A stretch of 64,000 bases of DNA from Polyangiaceae bacterium (GCA_947475525.1 CANJMI010000009.1:62001-126000), one strand, 5' to 3'; positions 28,101-37,539 are shown, counted from the stretch's first letter. Made by a program: numbers and translations. The notes: generated by a model from the sequence alone, not told the origin.

Positions 28101-28465
28101 CGCAAAATGACACCGTCTTGGTGAGGCCGGGCGTCGACGTAACCTTGAGCGAACCTTCCTGTGTCGAGCACCTCGCGGAGTGCGCGACGCGCTACGTCCG
28201 CGGTGAGCGGGGTGCCTAGCGCCACGGCGCGCAAGGTGGGGCGTTCGCGCCAGCGTCGCCCCGTCGTCTCGACGCTAAACCCGAGGATCGGCTTGCCCGC
28301 AAGGTCGCTTAGTTGGTCGTTGAACGGCACGACGAGTGCGGTGGACGCCGCGTCAAAGCCGCTCGTCTCATCGCCGGCGACGGCTGCGGATTCCTGCGCG
28401 CCGGCCGACCACGCGAGCAACGTCGTCCAAGCGGCGAAGAACAGCGCGAAGACACGTGCGCTCAC
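25199..28465 (-). CDS. tamA: TamA/BamA (Omp85) outer-membrane protein with expanded POTRA array
   Basis: The 1088-residue protein has a signal peptide (ending AGA-QES), a long periplasmic region and a C-terminal 16-strand-type Omp85 barrel (about 707-1088) ending in Phe. The family barrel motif RGFG is present in [15 protein letters not shown] count six to seven POTRA-like modules (about 60-128, 129-207, 208-287, 288-366, a split one at 440-535, 541-617 and 620-703), against three in TamA and five in BamA. Residues 370-530 carry an insertion rich in Pro and Cys (Cys 473, 481, 494, 514, 524). The GTG start overlaps the tamB stop (GTGA), which favours TamA over BamA as its role. Confidence 0.87.
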   Translation of the reverse strand: MSARVFALFFAAWTTLLAWSAGAQESAAVAGDETSGFDAASTALVVPFNDQLSDLAGKPILGFSVETTGRRWRERPTLRAVALGTPLTADVARRALREVLDTGRFAQGYVDARPHQDGVILRVVVVPKRLVAQLTVDASSVPEARVQAALGLAIGAEVTEPVLREARSRVLDLYRKFGFAKARVTLTTSDTDDVAQVLLRVIVATGKPQLIARRVFVIEPKNRTSLSVLRERYRLGEGDIANEESLREADTEFADILRNSLFLQAEVSHRLARRGADTFLFVDVSSGPRYQFDFQRARAFDSTELRAALKLERATEPSAVALADRLVTYYRKRGYLDARVTATEDLNDEDAVKRIAFEIHEGQPARVVRRDYACLPADAPPGLKAEDLAGELDALLEEELPGRSFLAAIDETAADSGLSPNDGTRAPTRRAEPASVYESEAYEKALDHLSQLLKSRGYLNALVGPVSVVRARCKTGRGGRCEARATPPLPTPNCAVDAFELPLPEPPLPELHSCSPDPKRGIACSPDIVLRIPIQLGPQTRLYDAVVEGNVRHTSKELLALSGLKLGEPLSQLEVDAARSRIQTSYADDGYYYAAVRVDVDYSPDRTRARARFNVVEHEPVTITGYDLRGATRTDPNLVLGRLALCPDPARCSESERYFRRGAVRESEERIAALGVFSSVSISLEDPDVPQAKKRVIISVVEQSAQYLEPRAGFSTGEGFRFAFEYGHRNVAGKAIGLTVRFELGYLPDFLILDSGVRANYEAFLGDVAQRLERRNSVSLRFPEIGLGPKVTLNLDGIDVHDNQRDFSLSREALLPLLSYRPLRNVTLQLGASAEVNEIQVYRAGGIESVILSNPALATLLRVPEGRTVAVSQRISATWDRRDNPFAATRGTLFSTAVEHVTALPLGDSANVDSEFLRITARGAGYVRLTARGLALAVSVAGGGNVQLTKTSATYPDRLFFIGGVSTIRGFGLDSLVPEDLAQEVLAGKLAIDTIGVRAGNVYVNPRAELRIPFTDTFGLGVFVDAGNVWSTTESIRTPSDLLTLRYATGAGLRASTPVGPVAFDGGLNLAPRPWEALGALHFSIGLF

Positions 28466-31400
28466 TCGAACTCAATCCTCCAACGCAAATCGGCGCCGAT
28501 GTTGCCGGTTGTCGAATTTGAGATGTCGTTGACGTTGTCGTACGAGCCTTGGAAGCTCAGCCCCTGTTTGAGCTTCCACTGAATGTTCGAACGCAGCTCG
28601 CGGTTATCGGAGAGGCCGGTGGTTACGGTCGCTCGAAGGTTGTCGGTGATGCGCTTTCCAATCGACACCGTTGGCTCGGGGCGTCCAGTCCGCGACGAGT
28701 ATTGGCTGCCGAGGCGAAAATCATCGATGATCGGCACGGTTTTCCGCAACGCTTGGTCAAATCCGGTGACGGCCGACAGCGCTTCGAGGCTCACGCTCTG
28801 CGCAAGCGAGCTCGTGAGGCCTCGCTCGATTTCCGCGCGCGTCATGCCGATTTGGAGCAAGAGGACGATGTCGTCTTGACTGAGCGGCGGGTCGCTCGAT
28901 AGCTGAACGACCGGCGCATCGGTGTCACCCGTTGCATGCATGCTGACGCGCCACACCGTGCCGGCGCTTGCGCCTGCGTCGGAGCTTCCGGCCGTTGCGC
29001 TGCTCGCCGCCGAGGCGTAGCGACGCACTTCGGTGTCGGCCGTGACGTCGAGGCGAGGCGCCACGCGGGTCGCGTTGTCGAAGTCGATGCGGCCTTCGCG
29101 CACTCGAAAGTCGTGCCCCTGAATGAAGAGCTTCGAGGCCGGTTCGAGGCGCAGGCTACCGCGCGCGCCAAAGCGCTGGTTCGTGCCCGTCAGTCGTAGG
29201 CCGGGCGGGGTGACGTCCAGGCTCGTATCGATGAGGTTGTTGACGATGCGGAGGGGCCGCGGTGAAACGACCGCGACGTCGAAGGCGACGAAGTCGTTGC
29301 GGGGATCGTACGTGTCGACGAGCGTGCGCGTCTTTCCGGTGAGCTGATCCAAATCGACGCGGAATGCGATCGGGCGCGCGTAGTTGAAGTTCGTGAGCGA
29401 GACTGTACCCGTTACTTGAGGCAGGCCCGCGGTCACCGCGATGTCGCTGGCGTTCCTCGAGAAAGTACTCGCGACACCGGGTTGGTAACTCACGTGGAGG
29501 AGTGCGTTTGCGGTGGCCTTCACACCTTCGGCTACGGGGAGCGCGATGTCCCGGGCGGCGAGCGTGGCGTTGACCTCGGCGAGCTCGAGTCCGCGTAGCG
29601 GCATCCTCCCCGTGAGCGAGAGTTGCCCCGAGGCGCCAGCGCGGGCGGTCGCCTGTTTTATCTCGACTTCGCCGCCCCGCACGACGACCCGCAAGGTTAC
29701 GTCATCGAGCGGGAGGTTCACGTTTGCGAAGCGCAGCGAGCCGCGTTCGAGTCCGAGTTCGCCTGTCAGGCTCGGCAAGAAGTAGGGACCATCGACGTGG
29801 AGGCTTCCGGTCACGATGCCGGCTGCGCGCGAAATGAATGGAAGCCGGTCGGTCAGTCGCGACAGATCGATCGGCGTGAGCGTCGCGTGCAGATCGAGCC
29901 TGGGGGAGGTTGAGAGCTCCTCGATGCGGCCGGCCACGGTCACTGTCGCGGCGACACCACTCTTGGGCGTGAGCGTGATCGGCAAGCTCGGAATCTTCAG
30001 GGCGTCGGCCGTCAGGGCGAGCTCTTGTTCGACCTTTCCGATGGTGACGGTCGTGCCGTCTCGCGAGAGCTCGAGCTTGTCGATTCGCAAGCGCGCCTCG
30101 CCGAGCGCCGGGTTGTCGAGCGGCATCTGCTCGAGGCGGAGCTCACCGGACGCGGTACCCTTCGGAGCGCCCGTGGAGTACGCGACGCCGGCGACCAAAT
30201 TGGCGAGCGCACCGAGATCGAGAGCGTCGAGGCGAATGGTCCCCTCGCGCAGCATGGGGCGCTCGCCGCGGGTGAAGATGAGGTCGTCAATCGCGACTTG
30301 CCCGCCGAAGAGCTTGCCATGGCGCAACTGAAAGGTCGCGGCTTCGTCGGAGCCGCGTTCGGACACGGTCTCGCTCATTGGCAGCAATTCGCGGGCGATC
30401 CGGTGCTCGCACACGGACTTGCCGTCGAAGACGAGTGGCTTCGTCTCGGGGAGCATCTCCACTTCGATGCGCGACCCCGGCAACATGGCCGGGCCGAGGC
30501 GGATGCTCGACATCGAGACGTCGAAGAGGCCATGGAGTCGCTGCAGCGTACCGTCGAACCGCGCGACACCCGATACGGTTCCATCGGGCAGCACGCGGCT
30601 CTCGGTCGGCTTCAGGCCTAGAGAGTCCACCATCGTCAGGGGGATCGCCGTGGCCGTGAAGTCGGCTTCGACTTCCGCATCGTGACGAATGGATGCGCGG
30701 CCAAGCACGCTGCCTGGGCCCTTGCGCAAGGACAAGGCGTGCACGTCGACGACGACTCCCTGCGCGCCCGCTGGCCGGTCGTCCCAGAGGTAGTCGAGGT
30801 CCACGGAGCCAGTCTCGAAGCTCTGGCCGAGCACGAGGATGTCCGAGAGGTCGAGGCGCGCATCGACGAAGAGCTTGCCGCCTCCGCATGCGTCCTCGGG
30901 TCCGCCAAAAACGAAGCGCGCGTTCGCGATGCCCTTCGCGATCCCACGGATGTCGCGGTAGTTCGGGTCGTGCTCGAGGCGCAGCATCTCGAAAAAATCC
31001 TCGGCGTAGATGCCCGAACCGGTTGAGTCGATGCGGCTGGTAAGCACGAGGGTCGCGGGCGGACGACCAAAGTCGAGGTGGAGTTCGGGCAGCTGCACGG
31101 TGGTCCGTCCGTGCACGACGGTGCCCGCCGTCAACTCGAGATGCACGGGTTCGAACGCGATGGCACCGGCGAGTTTGCCGATGGGAAAACCTTGAATCAC
31201 GAGGTCATCCACGGTGACGTTGCCGAGCAACTCCGGGTGAGTGAATTGCCCGCCGATAGTGGCGACGATCGACGCCCGGCCACCGACCTCGAGGCTCGCG
31301 AGTGGCGAGACGTCCGCGAGATCGATCACCGTGCCCTCTTTCAGCGTCACGCCGAGTTGCTGCGAGAAGTGCAGCGCAACGGACGTCAGAATGCGGGACC

Positions 31401-33003
31401 GGGGCGTCGTGATGGTGACGTCATTCAAGAAGATGCCGGCCGGGTTGACGGCGAAGTCTCCGGCGATCTTCGCGGAGGAAAGGCCCACGATTCGCTGGCG
31501 ATCCTGGCGTGACGCGGGTCGGTCGTAGACCGCAAAATCAAGCGTCTCGGCGACGATAGGTCCGTTCAAAGAGAGCGGGGAGAGCGTGCCGCCGAAGTGG
31601 TCGTACTTCACGTCGTCGAGCTGCCAGGCGACATGGGCGTTCGGGCTTCCGCTCAGCGCCTCGAAGAGCCGTTGGAAAGCGACGCCGCGCACGTGGACCG
31701 CCGTCGCCTCGAGGGGGACCCCTTCGCTCCATGGGGAGACGCGCACCCGCTCGATGGTGGCGTTGCCACCCGCCCATTCGACAGCGAGGTTCGAGGCCTC
31801 GACGCGCTCCTCGGTCAGGTCGAGATCCGCGGTCAGGCGTTGCGCGATCACTTTCGACATCACTCCGAGCTGCTCGCCGCGGAGGTGGCCTCGCACTCTC
31901 GGAGCTCGCTGCCCGCGCACGAAGTTAAAGTCGTCGGCGTCGAGTTCGAGTCTCCCCGTCGTCGGTCCGACATTCACGAAACGATGCACGATCGGCACGG
32001 GCACGCGCACGGCGAGGCGGCCTTCGACCCGCTTGATTCCGTCCGCATCCAGCGCGATGTGCAGCGCGGCTGCGGCCATCGAGAGGTGACGCCAATCGCT
32101 TTCGGCGAGGTCGCACGCGGGACGGGTGTCGAGCCCCGGATCGAGATCCACGGCTCCCGCAGCGTCGAGGCGCCGAATGAGAATCTCTCCAGGTGAGACG
32201 CGCGCCCGCACTTGCAAGCTGCACAGTCGGTCCTCGTCGACGCGCTCGCCGCCCGTTGGATCGGCGTGCCGTGAATCGATCGCGATAGCTCCGCTCCGCA
32301 GCGCGAGCTCGATTGGGTTCGGTGGGAACGCATCCGCTTGCGATGGGGCGGTGTCATCCACGGTCAGGTCGAGGTCGGTCTGGCGGCTGCGGATGCGTAG
32401 CCCGTCGATCGAGATATCGAATTCTCCGTTCGATATGGAAAGCGCGGTCAGCGGCAATTGGGCGCTCGGCGCGTCGGGTGGCGACTCCGGTACCGTCAGG
32501 TCGAGGTTGACGAGGCGGCCCTCCTTCACCACCGCGCGCACCGACGGTTCCTCGAGGCGCACCTCGCCGACGTCGAGTTCGCCGTTCAGCAGCGCGAACA
32601 TCCGGGGCTGCACCACGAGGCGGCGCGCTTGGAAGAACGGGCCGCCATCATCTGTCGCCTCGATGCGCACGTCATCCAACGCTATTTGGAAAGGCCACGG
32701 TTCGATGTGCAGCCGGTAGCTCGCCTTGAGGTGGAGCTCGCGGTCGAGAACGCGTGCCGTTTCACGCGAGGCCCACGCCTGCACGGCGCTCAAGCGTACG
32801 ACCACTCCGAGGGTAAGGGGAATGACCCCAAGAGTCGCAAAAAGGACGCACAACACGCGAGCCGCGCTGCGGCCCCAATCGCGTCGATTGCGGAGGCTCG
32901 AGGCGGGTGGGGCGGCGACGCTTCGCGGGGCCCGGGGCGTGCGTCCGCCCGAGCCGCGCACCCCACCCCCGGAATGCCCATCGCCGTCAGCCGTGCTGCC
33001 CAT
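28462..33003 (-). CDS. tamB: TamB-like translocation and assembly module protein
   Basis: This 1513-residue protein is anchored by one N-terminal membrane helix (about 50-69, VLCVLFATLGVIPLTLGVVV). It continues as a long series of amphipathic beta strands of the AsmA/TamB bridge type, with many 'DLTLxxEDVxL'-like repeats. The C-terminus has the TamB domain (DUF490), including SSDPPLSQDDIVLLLQIGMTRAEIERGL and the terminal LRWRIEFE that docks to TamA. It is thought to span the periplasm and move proteins or lipids toward the outer membrane. The stop overlaps the start of the Omp85 gene, so the pair forms one operon. Confidence 0.92.
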   Translation of the reverse strand: MGSTADGDGHSGGGVRGSGGRTPRAPRSVAAPPASSLRNRRDWGRSAARVLCVLFATLGVIPLTLGVVVRLSAVQAWASRETARVLDRELHLKASYRLHIEPWPFQIALDDVRIEATDDGGPFFQARRLVVQPRMFALLNGELDVGEVRLEEPSVRAVVKEGRLVNLDLTVPESPPDAPSAQLPLTALSISNGEFDISIDGLRIRSRQTDLDLTVDDTAPSQADAFPPNPIELALRSGAIAIDSRHADPTGGERVDEDRLCSLQVRARVSPGEILIRRLDAAGAVDLDPGLDTRPACDLAESDWRHLSMAAAALHIALDADGIKRVEGRLAVRVPVPIVHRFVNVGPTTGRLELDADDFNFVRGQRAPRVRGHLRGEQLGVMSKVIAQRLTADLDLTEERVEASNLAVEWAGGNATIERVRVSPWSEGVPLEATAVHVRGVAFQRLFEALSGSPNAHVAWQLDDVKYDHFGGTLSPLSLNGPIVAETLDFAVYDRPASRQDRQRIVGLSSAKIAGDFAVNPAGIFLNDVTITTPRSRILTSVALHFSQQLGVTLKEGTVIDLADVSPLASLEVGGRASIVATIGGQFTHPELLGNVTVDDLVIQGFPIGKLAGAIAFEPVHLELTAGTVVHGRTTVQLPELHLDFGRPPATLVLTSRIDSTGSGIYAEDFFEMLRLEHDPNYRDIRGIAKGIANARFVFGGPEDACGGGKLFVDARLDLSDILVLGQSFETGSVDLDYLWDDRPAGAQGVVVDVHALSLRKGPGSVLGRASIRHDAEVEADFTATAIPLTMVDSLGLKPTESRVLPDGTVSGVARFDGTLQRLHGLFDVSMSSIRLGPAMLPGSRIEVEMLPETKPLVFDGKSVCEHRIARELLPMSETVSERGSDEAATFQLRHGKLFGGQVAIDDLIFTRGERPMLREGTIRLDALDLGALANLVAGVAYSTGAPKGTASGELRLEQMPLDNPALGEARLRIDKLELSRDGTTVTIGKVEQELALTADALKIPSLPITLTPKSGVAATVTVAGRIEELSTSPRLDLHATLTPIDLSRLTDRLPFISRAAGIVTGSLHVDGPYFLPSLTGELGLERGSLRFANVNLPLDDVTLRVVVRGGEVEIKQATARAGASGQLSLTGRMPLRGLELAEVNATLAARDIALPVAEGVKATANALLHVSYQPGVASTFSRNASDIAVTAGLPQVTGTVSLTNFNYARPIAFRVDLDQLTGKTRTLVDTYDPRNDFVAFDVAVVSPRPLRIVNNLIDTSLDVTPPGLRLTGTNQRFGARGSLRLEPASKLFIQGHDFRVREGRIDFDNATRVAPRLDVTADTEVRRYASAASSATAGSSDAGASAGTVWRVSMHATGDTDAPVVQLSSDPPLSQDDIVLLLQIGMTRAEIERGLTSSLAQSVSLEALSAVTGFDQALRKTVPIIDDFRLGSQYSSRTGRPEPTVSIGKRITDNLRATVTTGLSDNRELRSNIQWKLKQGLSFQGSYDNVNDISNSTTGNIGADLRWRIEFE

Positions 33004-33072
33004 CCAAACCAGCGCTCAAGGTAGCAAGAATGCGCGTAAATTGCGCGCATTGCGAGCGCGGGAGGCGGCGCT

Positions 33073-34035
33073 TCAGAGAAGGTCGTAGGTTGCGACGATA
33101 AGTGCGTGGTCGCTCGCGGTCGTGATCGCTTTCGTGTGCGGAATCTTCACCGAGGACGGCTCGAGCCGCGCGAAGAGCTCCGGGTTGGCGAGCTCGTGAT
33201 CGATCAGCATCAACTTGCCGCCATACTTGTACGTCCAGCGGTCGCCCTCCGGTGCAAGGGCGGCGGCGTCGGTGAAGATGGGATTGCCCGCCGTGAGTGC
33301 GTCCATCGGCGGAGTCAGGGGGGTGTCGTTGACGTCGCCGAGGACCATGATCAGGGCGGCCGGATCGGCCTTGGCGATGCCGTTCGCGAGGATGCGTGTG
33401 TGCTGCGCTTCGGCGAGCCGCTTGTCCGGATCGTCGGAGTCTTTCGACTTGAAGTGCACGCCCAAGAGCACGACGTGGCGCGCGTTGATCGTGAAGTGCA
33501 TCTCGAGGCAGTCACGGGCGTAACCGTACGTGGGCGAGGTCGTCCCGGCTTTGAGGAACCGTTCCGTGCGGTGGCTCAGCACCTTCGTTGGGGCGACTCG
33601 GCTCAGCATCGCGACGTCGATGCCGCGTGGGTCATTGCCGTCGATGAGTCGCGTGTGCTCGTAGGGGTGTGAAAGCGCCGCGTTCAGTGCGTCGAGGACG
33701 GGCTGGCTCTCGACCTCTTGGAGGACGAAAATGTCGGGGTTGAAGCTGTCGACCACCTTCGCCACCGCCGCGCGATGAGCGGGGTAATTGTTGTCGATGT
33801 CCTCGAAAGGCACCTCCGAATTGAGCTTCTCGTCGATCAAATTGTGGACGTTCCACGTGCCTATCGACACGGAAGTCAGCTTGGAACCGGTCGCGCCGGA
33901 GCTGCTCGTGTCACTGCTCGAGCCGCCTCCTGCGCCTGATTCCACGACGACTTCCGAGGAGGCGCAGCTAGCACCCGCCGCGAGGGCGAGCGTTGCAGCG
34001 ACGAGGGATACGGACCCGACAAGCGAACGAAGCAT
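33073..34035 (-). CDS. Endonuclease/exonuclease/phosphatase-family lipoprotein
   Basis: The 320-residue protein has a lipoprotein-like signal (AAGASCASSE) and a Gly/Ser-rich tether, then an EEP fold. The visible catalytic elements are GTWNVHNL at the start of the domain, IFVLQEVES (metal-binding Glu), RGIDVAMLSR, LLGVHFKSKDSD, MVLGDVNDTP (the Asp-Asn pair), and the terminal ASDHALIVATY with the catalytic His. These are complete, so nuclease or phosphatase activity is likely, acting on the cell surface or in the periplasm. The target is unknown. ATG 34035 is preferred to an upstream TTG. Confidence 0.85.
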   Translation of the reverse strand: MLRSLVGSVSLVAATLALAAGASCASSEVVVESGAGGGSSSDTSSSGATGSKLTSVSIGTWNVHNLIDEKLNSEVPFEDIDNNYPAHRAAVAKVVDSFNPDIFVLQEVESQPVLDALNAALSHPYEHTRLIDGNDPRGIDVAMLSRVAPTKVLSHRTERFLKAGTTSPTYGYARDCLEMHFTINARHVVLLGVHFKSKDSDDPDKRLAEAQHTRILANGIAKADPAALIMVLGDVNDTPLTPPMDALTAGNPIFTDAAALAPEGDRWTYKYGGKLMLIDHELANPELFARLEPSSVKIPHTKAITTASDHALIVATYDLL

Positions 34036-34116
34036 GGACAATTAAGATCAGGCTAACCCGCCTTCGGCGCGTTGTCGCGTCAGCGTTGCTGCGATCGTGT
34101 TAAAGCCTCCTACCTC

Positions 34117-34497
34117 ATGGGTCTCGAACTCGCGCGCTACGGGATTCGCCTCGACGGGATTCGCTTTCGTGCCAAGCATGGCGCCTCGGATTCGGAGCGT
34201 CAGTTGCCACAAGATTTCGTGGCCGATCTCGAAGTGAGCCTGCCGGTGAGCCTGCTTCCGGAGTCCGACGACCGGACCACGGTTTTCGACTACGACACGC
34301 TCGCGACGCTGGTTGTCGACGAGGGCACACGCACCTCGTACAAGCTCCTCGAGACGCTCGCGCAGCGGCTGCTCGCTCGCATCTTCGAGGACACGCCCGC
34401 GTTGACGGCGACGGTGCGTCTCCGAAAGTTCGGTCCGCCCACCCTCGCGTCCGTCGACAGTGCCGCGATTGAGGTCTCGGGCTCGAAAAAAACCTGA
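34117..34497 (+). CDS. folB: Dihydroneopterin aldolase
   Basis: FolB cleaves dihydroneopterin to 6-hydroxymethyl-dihydropterin and glycolaldehyde in folate synthesis. The 126 residues match the family length. The recognised segments are IRLDGIRFRAKHGASDSERQ, ESDDRTTVFDYDTLATLV and SYKLLETLAQRLLARIF, plus a C-terminal TVRLRKFGPP that holds the lysine of the family KP motif in altered context (KFGPP). The usual acidic or tyrosine residue after HG is also shifted (HGASDSE), so activity deserves care. It follows a divergent lipoprotein gene by 81 bases and is 48 bases ahead of the small protein gene. Confidence 0.8.
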   Translation: MGLELARYGIRLDGIRFRAKHGASDSERQLPQDFVADLEVSLPVSLLPESDDRTTVFDYDTLATLVVDEGTRTSYKLLETLAQRLLARIFEDTPALTATVRLRKFGPPTLASVDSAAIEVSGSKKT

Positions 34498-34509
34498 GTG
34501 GCGTTCGTC

Positions 34510-34538
34510 TTGGCGTCGCCGGCGCGGCCGAGTACGCT
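34510..34538 (+). promoter_or_regulatory. Leaderless-type promoter of the 34546 gene
   Basis: TTGGCG (34510-34515) and TACGCT (34533-34538) are separated by 17 bases, and the ATG at 34546 follows after 7 bases, so +1 would fall one base before the start codon. Confidence 0.5.
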
Positions 34539-34545
34539 GGGCGTC

Positions 34546-34809
34546 ATGGCGTTGATCGAGAACGAGAAGGACGCGCGCCGTCTTGCCCGCGCGATCGCGA
34601 GCGATCTCTCCCTCTACAACGAGGAGCAAATTGCCGAAGGCGTCGAGCACGACAACCTCTTCGTCGTGCTCTCCGAAGAGATCGAAAAGGGCCGAGCGCA
34701 CTTCAGGAGCCGCGTTGCGCCAGAGTTCCACGACCGGAATTATTACGATCGCGCGGTCGTCGACATCGTCGTCCGCTCGAAGGCCGATACGCCCTCGAAG
34801 ATGTGGTGA
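34546..34809 (+). CDS. Small conserved-looking cytoplasmic protein of unknown function
   Basis: The 87-residue product is acidic and mainly helical. It opens with ENEKDARRLARAIASDLSLY, then NEEQIAEGVEHDNLFVVLSEE, and a basic segment ending RVAPEF before a short charged tail. Similar N-terminal helices recur in deltaproteobacterial hypothetical proteins as far as I remember, but I assign no function. It has its own promoter element only 7 bases upstream, which supports this as a real gene with a leaderless mRNA. It converges on rluD with 24 bases between the stops. Confidence 0.68.
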   Translation: MALIENEKDARRLARAIASDLSLYNEEQIAEGVEHDNLFVVLSEEIEKGRAHFRSRVAPEFHDRNYYDRAVVDIVVRSKADTPSKMW

Positions 34810-34833
34810 CCCACGGCTCGACGGCTCCGTCGA

Positions 34834-35826
34834 TTAGCTCGCTCCGGCGACAAGCGACTCGAGGGCGGTGCGCATGTCTGCGGGAAGCTCGCTCTCCCAA
34901 CGAAGCGCGGCTTGGGTGATCGGGTGGACGAAGCCGAGCACCGCGGCGTGCAGCGCTTGGCGTCCGAGCGCCGTCGCGGCACGGGCGATCGCGTCGTCGG
35001 TCGCGCGGGTGCCGTAGAGCGCGTCCGCGAGGATCGGGGTCTTTGACTGCTCGGTCAGGTGCACGCGAATTTGGTGAGTACGGCCCGTCTCGAGGGTGCA
35101 GCGGACGAGCGTCGCCTTGCCACCGAGCAGCACCTGGAGCGGCTCGATGTGCGTGATGGCGCGCCGGACGTCCGCGCGGGCGGCGCCGATTCGTGAGGTG
35201 TATCGCAGGCGATTCGTTGGGTGGCGGCCGTGGGGTGTGTCCCAGGTGCGGCGCTCGGTATGTCCGACGGTGAGTGCGAGGTACGCCCGTTCGATGTCGT
35301 GTGCGGCGAAGAGTGTCTTTAAGCCTTCGCGGGTTGCGGCGTCTTTTGCGACGACCATGAGGCCACTCGTGTCCTTGTCGAGGCGATGCACGATGCCCGG
35401 CCGCACGTTCCCTTGGGGGTCGCGTTCGTCGGCACAGGCGAGCTCGAACCCGCCGCGGGCAAGCAACCCGTTGACGAGCGTCCCATCGCGATGGCCGCGC
35501 GCCGGATGGACGACAAGACCGGCTGGCTTGTCGACGACGAGCAGGTGTTCATCCTCGAAGACGACGGCGAACGTGACACTCGGATCGGGCGCAGCGTCGC
35601 TCACTTGAGGCCGGCCAATGCCGACATCGATGATGTCTCCCGCGCGGAGGAGCGTACGTCGTTCCAGCAAAATACCGGATCGTGTGACATGTCCGCCCTC
35701 GAGCCAGCGTTGAACATCGGCCCGTGTGACGGTGCGACCCTGCGCCCTCAGACACTCGGTGATGACCTTGTCCGCGCGGTCCGCGGCGTGCGCGGCACTG
35801 ACGACCAGTAGAACGTGTTCTGCCAC
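34834..35826 (-). CDS. rluD: RluA-family 23S rRNA pseudouridine synthase (RluD-like)
   Basis: The 330-residue protein has an N-terminal S4 RNA-binding domain (about 15-75, VTRADVQRWLEGGHVTRSG). The catalytic domain contains the family signature GIVHRLDKDTSGL with the catalytic Asp, VVDKPAGLVVHP upstream, and the C-terminal RTHQIRVHL. The domain order fits RluD, which modifies helix 69 of 23S rRNA, although RluC-type specificity cannot be excluded. The start is GTG 35826. It is followed by no gene in the same direction; the upstream neighbour at 35857 is separated by 30 bases. Confidence 0.9.
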   Translation of the reverse strand: MAEHVLLVVSAAHAADRADKVITECLRAQGRTVTRADVQRWLEGGHVTRSGILLERRTLLRAGDIIDVGIGRPQVSDAAPDPSVTFAVVFEDEHLLVVDKPAGLVVHPARGHRDGTLVNGLLARGGFELACADERDPQGNVRPGIVHRLDKDTSGLMVVAKDAATREGLKTLFAAHDIERAYLALTVGHTERRTWDTPHGRHPTNRLRYTSRIGAARADVRRAITHIEPLQVLLGGKATLVRCTLETGRTHQIRVHLTEQSKTPILADALYGTRATDDAIARAATALGRQALHAAVLGFVHPITQAALRWESELPADMRTALESLVAGAS

Positions 35827-35856
35827 GACGTTGAGTGCGATCGAGCCCGTCGAGCG

Positions 35857-36486
35857 TCAGAAGCTCGGGTCGAAGTCTTCGTCGGGATTGAGCGAGCTCA
35901 ACTCCGGATTGAGGATCAGGTGCGAGTCGAGGTCATCGAGGCGCGCGGCTTCCGTGAGGTTGGCGAGCCCGGATTGCTCGAGGAGATACAGATCGAATCC
36001 GGTGTAACGCACATACGGCAGTACGCTGGTCGCGTCGGTGATAAGCCCGAGGATCGGCAGCTCTCCGTCGCTGCGTGACTCGCCGAGGTAGAGGGCGTTC
36101 CACGGGTCGTTTGGCAGGTTGGGCAGGCGCACGAGCCGCCGCCGCAAGCGCGCCTCGCTGAAGCCGAGCTCGACCATCGAGTCTGCGAGGCTGCGTAGCG
36201 AGCTTATGCGCGGGCCGACGCTGCTGCTGTTGCTGCCGCTGCTGCTGCCGCTGCGACCAAAGCGCCCCCGTCCGCGCCAACGCGCGCCAAAGCTCGCGAA
36301 GGTGAAGTCGAATGCGAGAAAGGTTCGGAGTGTTGGGGGCAGCTCGACCTGAAGGCGATTCTCGAGGCGATCCAACATGCCAGCGTCACCTCCCGCCACG
36401 GTCACGTGGGGGCGGAGGCGCGCTACGATCTGTTCGACGAGCGGCACCCCTCGCAGTGAAACCTTGGCTTTTTGAGCACTGGCCAT
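35857..36486 (-). CDS. SMI1/KNR4 (SUKH)-like protein with a serine-rich insert
   Basis: The 209-residue protein has a motif typical of the SUKH fold near the start (LENRLQVELPPTLRTFLAFD), followed later by the ELPILGLITDAT strand and the PYVRYTGFDLYLLEQSGLA segment. Residues about 78-89 form a short Ser/Gly tract (GSSSGSNSSSV) encoded by a trinucleotide repeat. SUKH proteins often act as immunity or scaffold proteins, but no toxin gene is next door. The start is ATG 36486. It lies 30 bases before rluD in the same direction. The family call is by eye and only moderately sure. Confidence 0.6.
   Translation of the reverse strand: MASAQKAKVSLRGVPLVEQIVARLRPHVTVAGGDAGMLDRLENRLQVELPPTLRTFLAFDFTFASFGARWRGRGRFGRSGSSSGSNSSSVGPRISSLRSLADSMVELGFSEARLRRRLVRLPNLPNDPWNALYLGESRSDGELPILGLITDATSVLPYVRYTGFDLYLLEQSGLANLTEAARLDDLDSHLILNPELSSLNPDEDFDPSF
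36221..36254. repeat. CTG-type trinucleotide run in coding sequence
   Basis: A run of CTG and near-CTG triplets on the plus strand encodes the serine tract of the SUKH-like protein on the minus strand. It is a candidate site of length variation. Confidence 0.7.
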
Positions 36487-36534
36487 GTCGGTTAGCCCGT
36501 CTACGCGCGGCGAACTTGCGTCAACCGCAATTCA

Positions 36535-37539
36535 TCATTCCGAAGCGGCCGCCAGGCTCGGGTAACGCCTGCGCAGAAGGCCGAGCGCGCCAAAGCCGAC
36601 GAGCACCGCGAACCACAACGTCGCAAAGCGAATCAGCACCATGGCCGAAAACGCGACCGCGAGCGGCACTCCGCCGAGGTGCGTGAGCTGTTGCTCGATG
36701 AGCTTGTCCGTGACGCCGAGTCCGCCTGGCAGCGGGACGATCGCGCCCGCGAGTGTTGCGGTCGCATAGCTGAAGGATGAAAGCGAGAGCGTCGTGTCCT
36801 GCGCGAATCCCTTCAAAATCAGCCAAAGTCCGACGCCTTCGAGGGACCAGCTCGCCATGCTGAGGAGCGTTGGCACGACCAGGCGGGACGGAGTCGTCAT
36901 CTCCCGTAGCTGATCGAGCGCGGTCACGAGGCGAGGCGCGATGCGGGTGCCGACTCGGCCAATCGGGCCAGGTACGTTGCCGACGAGGCGGACTGCCCAG
37001 CCCGAGAGGCGCGGGGAGGCCACGAATACCAAGAGCCCGAAGACGAGCGCGGAGCCTGCTGCCGCCCACCCAAGGCCACCTTTGAAGCCGAGGCTGCCGA
37101 CGGTGATCATCGCGATGATTCCGATGAGGTCGGTTACGCGCTCGGCCACGACGATCGGGGCGGTGCGTTCGACCGGGACGCCGCGCGTGCGGTAGAGGAC
37201 GAGCGACTTGAAGACCTCGCCGACCTTGCCGGGGGACACGGTGAGCACGAAGCCCGAAAGGAACGTGAGCAGACTCTCGACCTTCGGGATCCCGCGGATG
37301 CCGAGAATGCCGAGGTAGATCTCCCATTTCACGAAGCGCAGGAGGTAGTTCAGCGCCGCGAGTCCGCAGGCGGCGCAGAATGTCCACCAGCGGTAGTTCA
37401 CGAAGCGAGAGCCGACGTCGGCGAGGCCCGTGTACACGAGAAACGCGCCGTAAAGCAGGATGGCGAACATCATCACGGCGAGCACACGGCGGACCATGCG
37501 CTCGAGGTTGATGTCGGTCGTTGGGGCGTTTTGGGTCAT
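36535..37539 (-). CDS. Lysylphosphatidylglycerol synthase TM-domain (AglD/UPF0104) membrane protein
   Basis: The 334-residue protein has about eight predicted membrane helices. It shows the family motifs GFVLTVSPGKVGEVFKSLVLYR (second loop), PIVVAERVTDLIG and PLPGGLGVTDKLIEQQL. This domain forms the flippase part of MprF and occurs alone in AglD-type proteins, where it may move lipid-linked molecules across the inner membrane. No synthase domain is attached, so aminoacylation is not expected. ATG 37539 overlaps the stop of the short membrane protein gene before it (ATGA). Confidence 0.85.
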   Translation of the reverse strand: MTQNAPTTDINLERMVRRVLAVMMFAILLYGAFLVYTGLADVGSRFVNYRWWTFCAACGLAALNYLLRFVKWEIYLGILGIRGIPKVESLLTFLSGFVLTVSPGKVGEVFKSLVLYRTRGVPVERTAPIVVAERVTDLIGIIAMITVGSLGFKGGLGWAAAGSALVFGLLVFVASPRLSGWAVRLVGNVPGPIGRVGTRIAPRLVTALDQLREMTTPSRLVVPTLLSMASWSLEGVGLWLILKGFAQDTTLSLSSFSYATATLAGAIVPLPGGLGVTDKLIEQQLTHLGGVPLAVAFSAMVLIRFATLWFAVLVGFGALGLLRRRYPSLAAASE

